From G965214625 sp965214625 (lineage in GTDB: Bacteria > Pseudomonadota > Gammaproteobacteria > Arenicellales > Poriferihabitantaceae): a stretch of 64,000 bases of DNA. The stretch is taken from positions 496,001 through 560,000 of the forward strand of contig OZ243962.1 in NCBI GenBank assembly GCA_965214625.1, given 5' to 3'. A model generated the notes under the pieces. It was not told the DNA's origin. It did not search any database and saw only the letters and a program-made list of their open reading frames with translations. Made by a program: the position numbers and the translations under genes. Below, piece by piece: positions 9,389-18,000 of the stretch (its first letter is position 1; each line of letters begins with the position of its first letter).

Positions 9389-9414
9389 CTTTGCGTTGAC
9401 ATGTCAACGCAAAG
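9389..9414. repeat. 26-bp perfect palindrome next to the tRNA-Val promoter
   Basis: Two 13-base arms, CTTTGCGTTGACA and its exact complement, meet without a spacer. The palindrome ends three bases from the -35 of the tRNA-Val promoter. With no loop and no T run it is a poor terminator and looks more like an operator for a dimeric regulator. Its centre also provides a consensus TTGACA on the plus strand. Confidence 0.8.
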
Positions 9415-9425
9415 CATTGTATTAA
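9396..9425 (+). promoter_or_regulatory. Possible divergent promoter inside the palindrome
   Basis: The plus strand carries a perfect -35 TTGACA (9396-9401), an 18-base spacer and TATTAA (9420-9425) as a moderate -10. Transcription would head rightwards into the gene-free region before rne, giving either a long rne leader or an unknown small RNA. Prediction only. Confidence 0.35.
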
Positions 9426-10245
9426 CCGGCACAACTTGATAGACTCAAATTCTGTCAGGCTGGGATGAAAGGAAATCAGGTTTGCATGGGCTAAGCGACA
9501 GGGCAGTCGACACATGTGGCCACTGAGGGAAATGCAGTCTGTTTTCTTCTGACTTGGCTGAAGTTAAGAAAAGTTTTCTGGGGCACCTCAAACAGAGTCA
9601 CCCCAAAATAAAGAATTGGGCGGGAATGTCCAAAGCTTAGATGAAGAGTGGCCGATACGTTGTGTAATCGGTCGGTTTGTATAATATTGTTTCGAAGAAC
9701 CATAGAGAGCACAAGATTGACAATCAACCCAGGGAAGCGGATAGGGCTGTCGACGATTCGTAGCGATGATAACATCCGGTATTCATTAACAACGGTGTAT
9801 TGTGCGGGTACGCAATCACACGGGATGGAAAGAAAAGAGATTCGGCATCTCACTGGTTTTGAAATCTACCAGTCCAACAGATCATCATATTTTAATGACG
9901 TAATATATCAGTCAACCTGTCATTGAATCTGACTGATGGGTCAAGACTGTTGCCGCCTGCAGTCATTGCTGCGACTTGATCCCGGGAGCTTCTCTCTTGG
10001 TTCCGGATTGCAATTGAATGAAATTGGATTTGTTATACAGCGTCATACCGGATATCCGTCTTCGGATTGATGCAATCGGCATACGGTCCGGTTAACACCG
10101 AACCCGCCATCATCTCTTCATTAGCTTAAACGCATTCCCAAAGTGAATTGAAATTATTTTGCCCTTGACAGGGCGAAATTAAGAGAGTGTGGTCATGCAA
10201 TCGTGTTTTGTTTTTGTCCACACTCGCACGAATTAGGAAATAATA
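9415..10245. other. Gene-free region upstream of rne
   Basis: About 830 bases. Short open frames (for example 9491-9853 minus and 9648-9926 plus) show no family features, no clear ribosome sites and unconvincing amino-acid make-up. Known rne genes have long, structured leaders through which RNase E limits its own synthesis, so part of this is probably the rne leader. A smaller hairpin (arms ATCCG/CGGAT, loop TCTT) lies near 10060-10073. Confidence 0.5.
10156..10179 (+). promoter_or_regulatory. Hairpin in the presumed rne leader
   Basis: A 10-bp stem (ATTTTGCCCT pairing with AGGGCGAAAT, one G-U pair) closes a four-base TGAC loop, about 65 bases before the rne start. It could be an RNA element of the leader. 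A TTGACA spans the loop, but no good -10 follows at 16-18 bases, so I favour an RNA structure over a promoter. Confidence 0.4.
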
Positions 10246-12432
10246 ATGAAAAGAATGTTATTTAATGCAACTCATCCCGAAGAGTTGCGGGTAGCTATTG
10301 CGGATGGTCAAAAACTCATTGACCTTGATATTGAATCAGCGATTCGAAAAGAAAAGAAAGGAAACATATACAAAGCAACCATCACCAAGGTTGAACCCAG
10401 TCTTGAAGCATGCTTTGTTGATTATGGGGCCGAAAGACACGGTTTCCTGCCACTGAAGGAAATCTATCGGAACTATTTCAACTCCTTTGACCCTGGGACC
10501 CAGATGTCCGATATTAAAATCGAATCGGTCATCAAAGCAGGACAGGAAGTCGTTGTGCAGGTAGACAAAGACGAAAGGGGAACCAAAGGAGCGGCACTGA
10601 CCACTTTTATCAGTCTTGCTGGACGATTCCTCGTCTTGATGCCGAATAATCCGAAAGGAGGAGGCATCTCACGACGTATCGTCAAAGAGGCAAGGACCGA
10701 ACTCAAACAAGCATTGAAAACACTTGAAGTCAACACCGACCACGCACTCATTGCGCGAACGGCAGGTATCGGACGCACCACAGAGGAACTGCAATGGGAC
10801 CTCGACTTTTTGCTGAAGCTGTGGGATACCATCAACACCGCCTCCCAGGAAATCAAGGCTCCATACCTGATCTATCAGGAAAGCAACCTGATTGTCCGTG
10901 CCATTCGTGATCACCTAGCAGCCGACATTTCGGAAGTGGTTGTCGATGACTCGGAGATTTACGACAGGGTGGACCGATTCATGAACCAGGTGATGCCCCA
11001 CTCTTCGACACGACTCAAGAAACATCGCGGAAGCATTCCCCTGTTCTCGAAATTCCATATCGAAAACCAGATCGAATCCGCTTTTGATCGAGAAGTGAAT
11101 CTGCCTTCTGGCGGCTCATTGGTCATTGACCATACTGAAGCATTGATTTCGATTGACGTAAATTCGGCCCGCGCAACCAAAGGCGGTGACATTGAAGAAA
11201 CCGCCTTGCAAACCAATCTTGAAGCCGTTGAAGAAATTGCACGTCAACTGCGGATTAGGGACTTGGGAGGATTGATAGTGATTGATCTCATTGATATGAG
11301 TAGTCAACGCCATCAGCAAACAGTGGTCTCCCGCCTCAAAGCCGGTGTACAGCCCGACAGGGCCCGTGTTCAGATCGGTCAAATTTCCCGGTTTGGGCTG
11401 TTGGAGATGTCCCGACAGCGATTACGCTCTTCGATCAGTGATGCCAACTACGGCAATTGCCCTCGCTGTCATGGTATCGGCACCATCCGAAATGTGGTGT
11501 CGACCTCCTTGAGTGTTTTGAGAATGATCGAGGAAGATGCGCTAAAAGAGAACACCGAGGCGATTCAGGCCATCCTTCCGCTGGATATCGCAACCTATTT
11601 GATCAATGAAAAAAGGTATGAACTCAATCAGCTTGAAACAAAACTGGCAACCCGAATTATTATCCTTCCTTCTGAAGCAATGTTGACCCCGGATTTCGAA
11701 ATACGACGTCTGAAAAGCGAGGAGATGGATCAACTGTCACAATTTGCAAGCTACAAACAAAAACCGGAACTGGAAAAACACCAGGATGACTTGACCGTCG
11801 GTCTCAAGCGTTCTCCCGGACAGAAAGCAAAAATTCAACTTGATCATATCAGTCATCGTGCGCCCCCTCTTCCCCAGAAACAGTCTGTCGAGGAAGCCAA
11901 TTCAAAAAAAGGGGTGATCAAACGGATAACCGAGGTTTTATTTGGACGGAATGACGAAACCGAGCACGAAAAGACACCCAAGGAGAAGAAACCGTCGGAC
12001 AAACCGTCTCATAAGGAAACATCCGGGAACCGGACAAAAGAAACCAAGGGTCGCAGGCGGACACGAACCCCGCAAACGGCCAGACACGCCAATCAAGGAA
12101 ACAAACCCGCGCAAGCAGGGGGCAGGGGGCGGAAACAGCCAGCCAAATCCACGGCGAACAAAAAACCAAGTCCACCCAAGCGAACGCGACTCACGAGCGA
12201 CAAAAGCACAGGCCAAGCGGACAACCCACAAACAGCCAAACCAACCCGGGATCGTGGCAAAGCGGACAAAAAGAACGTGCCGAAAAAAGAAAATCCCGGG
12301 GTCAGTCATGCTCCGGCCAATCCCGATGGTAAACCTTCGAAACGCCGCCATCCTCAAGCCAAAAACCCTGCTTCATCGCTGACTGCGGCAGAAACAGCAA
12401 TTCCGGATGATATCGGCAATCGGAAAGAGTAA
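10246..12432 (+). CDS. rne: Ribonuclease E
   Basis: The endonuclease that starts decay of most mRNAs and matures rRNA and tRNA. The N-terminal catalytic half is well conserved: MKRMLFNATHPEELRVAI start, S1 RNA-binding domain (about 37-125), DNase I-like site with the metal-binding aspartates at about 304 (IDVNSA) and 347 (IDLIDM), and the zinc-link cysteines C405 and C408 in CPRCHG. The tail from about residue 500 is low-complexity and rich in Lys, Arg, Pro and Thr, without an obvious helicase- or enolase-binding motif. At 728 residues it is much shorter than E. coli RNase E (1061), but the N-terminal sequence and the basic tail favour rne over rng. Confidence 0.93.
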   Translation: MKRMLFNATHPEELRVAIADGQKLIDLDIESAIRKEKKGNIYKATITKVEPSLEACFVDYGAERHGFLPLKEIYRNYFNSFDPGTQMSDIKIESVIKAGQEVVVQVDKDERGTKGAALTTFISLAGRFLVLMPNNPKGGGISRRIVKEARTELKQALKTLEVNTDHALIARTAGIGRTTEELQWDLDFLLKLWDTINTASQEIKAPYLIYQESNLIVRAIRDHLAADISEVVVDDSEIYDRVDRFMNQVMPHSSTRLKKHRGSIPLFSKFHIENQIESAFDREVNLPSGGSLVIDHTEALISIDVNSARATKGGDIEETALQTNLEAVEEIARQLRIRDLGGLIVIDLIDMSSQRHQQTVVSRLKAGVQPDRARVQIGQISRFGLLEMSRQRLRSSISDANYGNCPRCHGIGTIRNVVSTSLSVLRMIEEDALKENTEAIQAILPLDIATYLINEKRYELNQLETKLATRIIILPSEAMLTPDFEIRRLKSEEMDQLSQFASYKQKPELEKHQDDLTVGLKRSPGQKAKIQLDHISHRAPPLPQKQSVEEANSKKGVIKRITEVLFGRNDETEHEKTPKEKKPSDKPSHKETSGNRTKETKGRRRTRTPQTARHANQGNKPAQAGGRGRKQPAKSTANKKPSPPKRTRLTSDKSTGQADNPQTAKPTRDRGKADKKNVPKKENPGVSHAPANPDGKPSKRRHPQAKNPASSLTAAETAIPDDIGNRKE

Positions 12433-12486
12433 AGACAAGGCAGGGGCGTTGCGACCGATCTTCCCTCGATTGCCCGCCTATCAAGA

Positions 12487-13794
12487 CTACCGTCTGGAAA
12501 AAAGTGCCAGTGATTCAACATGGGTCGTGTGGGGGAACATATCAATCACACCCACCTTGTCCAGCCTGTATCCATTTACATGCACCATAATACCGGCATC
12601 TCTTGCGAGTGTCGCCGGATTGCATGAGACGTAAAGACATTCATTAGGTTGTACGCTCGGAACCAGCTGCTTCACTACCTGTAATGCCCCCGAACGAGGG
12701 GGGTCCAGCAGTATTTTGTTGAAGTGTCTCCCCTGAAACACATGATCAAGGTTCTCATCATTGAGATTGACTTTCTCAAAACGGGCATTCGGCAGGGCAT
12801 TGAGAGCCGCATTCTCAAGACCACGGTTTACCAATGCAGACTCCCCCTCCACCCCCGTTACAAGGGCCCCTGACGTTGCCAGGGGCAAGGTGAAATTACC
12901 GAGGCCACAAAACAGATCGAGAATGCGATCATCGGCTTGTGGCGCAAGGTGCTGGGTCACCGCCGTGATCATCCGTTCATTGGTAATGCCATTAATCTGT
13001 ATGAAATCGAGCGGATCGAACTGCATTGTCAACCCGAATTCATCCAATCGATAATGCAGGGTTTCGGGTTGCTCTGGCCAAACCGGGACCACAGAATCGA
13101 CCCCCCCTGGCTGAGCAAACAGTTGCACCCGCCTTTGCTCAGCATAGTCTTTCAGGCACTTCATATCTTGGTCAGAAAAAGGTTGTAAACAACGCAAGAC
13201 CAATGCCACTGCATTATCCGCTGCCGCGACCTCAATCTGGGGAAGGCGGTGATAATTGCTGAGTTGACTGCATAGCGTGTGCAGCGAAGGCAAAAGAGCC
13301 GAGAGGCGTGGTTCAAGGGTATGGCAAACCTGCAGCGAGGTGATATACGAACTTCTGCGTTCCCTGAACCCGACCAGTATGCCTCCCTTCTTGGGCACGT
13401 ATCGTATCCCCAAGCGCGCTTTCCTGCGATAATGCCATGGTCCCGACTGGATCGCGGGCAACGTCTCCCGTGGCGTGACATTGCCCAATTTCTCAAGACT
13501 GTTGAACAGGGTTTTTTGTTTGGTTTGCAGTTGGGCCGCAGTACTGACGTGTTGATACGAACACCCTCCGCATACACCAAAATAACCGCACTTCGGCTCC
13601 ACACGGTCTTGTGACGGGCTCAGGACATCAAGCAAATAACCTTGAAATTTCCCTCGTCTCCTTTTTTTGGCCATGAAACGGATGCTTTCACCGGGCAATG
13701 CACCATCTACAAAATAAACCTTACCCTCGATTTTGACCACCCCACTCCCGTCATGAGATACATCTTCGACCCATCCTTCAAGCCTGTCTGACAA
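12487..13794 (-). CDS. rlmD: 23S rRNA (uracil-1939-C5)-methyltransferase
   Basis: A 435-residue SAM-dependent enzyme that makes m5U1939 in 23S rRNA. It begins with a TRAM RNA-binding domain (about 1-60), followed by cysteines for a 4Fe-4S cluster (CGYFGVCGGCSYQH, about 69-82, plus one later), and then the methyltransferase core with LDLFCGLGNFTLPLA as the SAM site, LLDPPRSGA, and the catalytic cysteine in YVSCNPATLARD. It converges on rne with a 54-base gap. RlmD is preferred over the TrmA and RlmC relatives because of the TRAM domain and cluster. Confidence 0.93.
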   Translation of the reverse strand: MSDRLEGWVEDVSHDGSGVVKIEGKVYFVDGALPGESIRFMAKKRRRGKFQGYLLDVLSPSQDRVEPKCGYFGVCGGCSYQHVSTAAQLQTKQKTLFNSLEKLGNVTPRETLPAIQSGPWHYRRKARLGIRYVPKKGGILVGFRERRSSYITSLQVCHTLEPRLSALLPSLHTLCSQLSNYHRLPQIEVAAADNAVALVLRCLQPFSDQDMKCLKDYAEQRRVQLFAQPGGVDSVVPVWPEQPETLHYRLDEFGLTMQFDPLDFIQINGITNERMITAVTQHLAPQADDRILDLFCGLGNFTLPLATSGALVTGVEGESALVNRGLENAALNALPNARFEKVNLNDENLDHVFQGRHFNKILLDPPRSGALQVVKQLVPSVQPNECLYVSCNPATLARDAGIMVHVNGYRLDKVGVIDMFPHTTHVESLALFSRR

Positions 13795-13797
13795 TGG

Positions 13798-14589
13798 CTA
13801 GTCCCCGGAATGCTGCTCTTCCCAAGCCGACAGAAACTCGGCAAAGTGGGACTCGGTTGACTCTCCCAGCCATTTCTTAACCCTGCCGCATTCCTCTTGA
13901 TACGCAGCTTCTGTCAACTTCCCTCTGACCTGTTCCCACCTGAGATAGACCAAGTAGGTATTGAGCACATCGGTCTCACAATAATCCCGAATGGCCTTGA
14001 TATTCCCCTCAAGATACGTATCCCACACTGCATTGCCCCTCATTCCCAACTTACCCGGGAATCCGAGCATGAGCGCGATTTCATCCAGTGGCGCTGCGGC
14101 GCGCAAATTAAAATTCGCCAGCGTATCCATCAGGTCAATGTGACGCCAGTGGAACCGGCTGAGATAGTTATTAAATCTGAATTCCCGGTCATCGTCTCCG
14201 TTATCCCAATAACGTTTGGCACCCGTGGCATAGATCAGGGATCGATAATGCAAGACGGGCAAATCAAATCCGCTCCCATTCCAGCTGACCAGCGTGGGTG
14301 AAAATCGCTCAACCCCGTCATAAAAACGGGCAATCAACTCCTCCTCGGTAGAGGATTCGGCCCCTAATGACCAGACATCAAATCGATTACCGGACCGAAG
14401 TATCACCGAAATGGCAACCACATGATGCAGATGCAAAGGCAAAAAAGAGGAACGCCCAGTCTTTTGGCATTGCTTGGCAAACATTGCCTTTGCAATATCC
14501 GCCTCAGCCAGTCCATTTAAGTTATAAAGACGAGCCCCCGTCTTTGTATCCGGCACCGTCTCAATATCAAAAACCAGTACATTCACCAT
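13798..14589 (-). CDS. Predicted 3'-5' exonuclease related to DNA polymerase B proofreading domains
   Basis: A 263-residue RNase H-fold protein. The first acidic pair of a DEDD exonuclease is at the start (LVFDIETVPD), the second region is LVSWNGSGFDLPVL, and the last is YCETDVLNTYLVYLRW. These match the stand-alone 'PolB exonuclease-like' family; the substrate is not established and I do not assign a gene name. An AGG precedes the ATG by about six bases. Its stop lies three bases before rlmD, so the two form one transcript. Confidence 0.85.
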   Translation of the reverse strand: MVNVLVFDIETVPDTKTGARLYNLNGLAEADIAKAMFAKQCQKTGRSSFLPLHLHHVVAISVILRSGNRFDVWSLGAESSTEEELIARFYDGVERFSPTLVSWNGSGFDLPVLHYRSLIYATGAKRYWDNGDDDREFRFNNYLSRFHWRHIDLMDTLANFNLRAAAPLDEIALMLGFPGKLGMRGNAVWDTYLEGNIKAIRDYCETDVLNTYLVYLRWEQVRGKLTEAAYQEECGRVKKWLGESTESHFAEFLSAWEEQHSGD

Positions 14590-15094
14590 GCAAACCTGTT
14601 TTTCTTTGTTTCAAGGGAAAATAGAATAGAAATAAAATTATTATTATAATTCAATGGCATATTAAATATTTAGCCGTCATTCTATAACATAATCAAAGTA
14701 TAACCCGGTTGCTTTGACATCGCCAAGCGGCAAGACAATTCCGATAGGGGCTGAGCCGGTCTGACTCATAGCCTTGCATGAAGCGGTAGTATGGCACGAC
14801 AGGACAGGTTCACTGAGATTCGCAATTCGGCAACCGGGGATTCCAGTGATTCAAACAGCGGTCATTGAACAACCGATCCTTCGTCGTGACAGAGCTGGCC
14901 TGGACGCCCAGGGAAACAAGGCGGTGATGGAGCACGACCCTCAACGACATAACAGATTTTATCAATCAGTCAATAGATAGCCTGACCAGTGGATTGGTCT
15001 GATTGATTAATGAACGGCAACACAACTATCTTCTTACTGTTGATGAATCTATAATGTTCCGGAATTCAGACTTGTCATTTACGGTTCACATGCC
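14590..15094. other. Divergent intergenic region before gdhB
   Basis: About 500 bases between the leftward exonuclease gene and rightward gdhB. The left part (14620-14700) is very AT-rich and probably holds the leftward promoter. A small open frame at 14774-14980 has no recognisable features and I do not call it. Confidence 0.5.
15050..15055 (+). promoter_or_regulatory. Possible -10 element for gdhB
   Basis: A perfect TATAAT 39 bases before the gdhB start, in the context TGATGAATCTATAAT. No good -35 is found at 16-18 bases, so this may be an activator-dependent promoter or chance. Confidence 0.35.
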
Positions 15095-18000
15095 ATGAAA
15101 AACACCGTCACCGAGCAATTTCTCTCTACCCTCGCTCACAGGCTTAAGGGAGAACAATCCTCTGAGGAAATCGATTTTTTAAAGGCATATTACCAGCGGT
15201 TGTCCCGTCAGGATTTTGTTGAGGAACGGGCTCTGGAATTCAGGAATCTGGCACTGCGACACAAACAGCTCGGTCATGTCCGGCAACCTGGACAAACACT
15301 GATCGACATTTGCAACCAACACCCCGATGGGGTTGGGTCGAATCAGCATATCAGCACAACGGTCATCAATATTGTGATTGACGAAAAACCATTTGTTATC
15401 AATTCGTTGATGATGAAACTGAACAGTCTCAGAAAAAATCCGATCAGACTGCTACATCCGATTTTCAAAGTAACCCGTGATGCACAGCATGCCCTGATCG
15501 CCATCGAACGGTATCAACATGAAGATGCGCTCTCAAACGACCAGTGGTTCATTGAGTGCTATATCCAATTTGTCATTGACTATGTCCCTGAACATGAACA
15601 TCAGCCACTCATCGCAGCACTGGAGCAAGTAATCTTCGATATCAATGTCGTCGTGCATGACTGGAAAGACATGCGACAAGGCGCACTCGAACTTGCAGAG
15701 GTGTCCGCTTCAGAGCGGGATGCGGCGATGCCGGATGAATACAGTGCATTGTTTCGATGGATGGCCGAGGATCATTTTGCCTTTCTGGGATATTGCGAGT
15801 TAAGCGTGACACAGTCCCGAGAGAATCAAACGGTCAATCTGGTCCCCGAGTCAACACGTGGCGTCCTTCGGGCAGCAAAGCATCATGATGACGATGCGGC
15901 GCTGAAATTACTTCCCCCTATCGGATTTAGCCCCACATCACCCGTTGTATTCACCAAGACCTGTCAACAATCGACCATTCATCGCGCGAATTATATGGAC
16001 TGTATTTTGTTTGATCATGGAACCAGATCCACCCCAGACAAGACCCGACAAACAACCGTCAGTTGTATGCTTGGCTTTCTATCCGGTTCATCCGCCAGAC
16101 TGCCAACCGGCGAAATTCCACACCTTCGGGAAAAGACAGCCTACGTGCTTGAGCAAAGTGAATTTCGCAGGAGTGGATACGCCTATAAGGAACTGACCAC
16201 CATTTTAGAGACACTCCCCAGAGAAAAACTCTTTCAACTGGATCGGGACAGTTTATACGCTTTATGCATGTCTCTGCTCAACCAGCAGGAAAGACGCAAG
16301 ACCCGTCTTTATCTTCACAGAGACATCTGTGGTCATTTCTATTCCTGTCTGGTTTATGTGCCACGGGATATTTTCAACAGCAAATTACGCCAGCAGATAC
16401 AGACTTACCTAGCAAAGAGCCTGAAGGCGGAGGAGGTGTCATTTCAGGTTCATTTTTCCGATTCGATTTTGACGCGCATTCATTATACCGTCCATCGCAG
16501 CCGGTCTTCCGGACAGGAAATCACCCAAAGCAAACTGGAACAGGCGGTTCAGAATATTGCCCGGGACTGGAATGACAGACTCTATGAATCGATCAGGGCC
16601 ACGTCAGGGGATGAAACAGCAAAACAGACCCTGGATATATTCAGAGATGGATTCAGCAGCAACTACCAGGACGATTTTGGAACCGAGACCGCCGTTGTTG
16701 ACATTAACATCTGCAATCAATTGCAGCCAGATGAAATTAGAGCCGTCTTGGGACATTCTGAACAGGAGAAGTCACCCGGGACATCTTTGACACAGGCCAG
16801 CTTTAAAATCTATTCCATCGATTATTCGATTCCGCTGTCCGATGTCCTGCCAGTGCTTGAGAACATGGGGGTACGGGTGCTTGGGGAACGTCCCTATCGG
16901 ATTAATACGGTCAACGGACAAAGCTTCAGGATTCATGATTTCGCAATCGTACGCAAGGATGGAAAACCGTTTGATCTTGCGACCAATGGCGAGAAGTTCG
17001 AGTCAACCTTCATTCAATGTTCCGAAGGACATGTCGAAAACGACGGCTACAATCAGCTGACCTTGATTGCCAATCTGACCTGGCGACAGATTGCCCTTCT
17101 TCGAGCCTATTATAAATATCTCAAACAGATTCGCCTGCGATACAGCGAAAACTATATCATTGATGCACTGGTTTCCAACCCCGAACTGGTGGTAGCCATT
17201 ATCAACTATTTCAACGAGCGTTATCATCCGACTTCGACCGGTCACGCCGCTGATCAACGACTGGAGACGGTGCGAGGCCTGTTCGAACAGGTGCATACAC
17301 TCGATGAAGACCGCATCCTTCGGGCGCTGCTTGACGTGGTGCTGGCGACGCTTAGAACAAACTACTTCCAACAACACGAAAACGGCCAGACAAAATCGTA
17401 TATTTCGTTCAAGCTTTCCTCCGGTTCCATTCCCCGTATCCCTGAACCGAGTCCGAAGTTTGAAATATTTGTCTATTCGCCACGTGTCGAAGGCGTCCAT
17501 TTGCGTGGTGGAGAGGTAGCCAGAGGCGGACTTCGGTGGTCGGAAAGACCCGAAGATTTCCGTACCGAGGTATTGGGCCTAGTCAAGGCACAACGGGTGA
17601 AAAATGCGGTGATTGTCCCGGTTGGATCAAAAGGAGGATTTGTTGCAAAACAACTGCCTGATGGAAACCGACAGGCTATTCAAAAAGAAGTGATTGCCTG
17701 CTATAAGATCTTTATCAGCAGTTTGCTCGATCTGACAGACAACCTCCGGAACAATCAGATTGTCCCGCCGAAAGACGTGGTTCGTCTGGACAAGGATGAT
17801 CCATACCTGGTGGTGGCCGCTGACAAGGGAACAGCGACTTTCTCGGACATTGCCAACGGCCTGTCAGAACAATACGGTTTCTGGCTCGGGGATGCCTTTG
17901 CATCAGGTGGTTCCGTGGGATATGACCACAAAAAAATGGGGATTACCGCGCGCGGTGCATGGGAATCGGTAAAACGTCATTTCAGGGAGAGAGGCAAGGA

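Noticed and set aside
9491..9853. A 120-codon minus-strand frame in the gap before rne
   Set aside because: No ribosome site, no family features and an amino-acid make-up unlike the neighbours.
10165..10193. TTGACA as a -35 for rne
   Set aside because: No acceptable -10 at 16-18 bases (TGTGGT is the best), and the TTGACA lies in the loop of a stable hairpin.
11938..12382. Long open frames on both strands across the rne tail
   Set aside because: The low-complexity Lys/Arg/Pro-rich coding sequence keeps several frames free of stops; only the rne frame continues a known protein.
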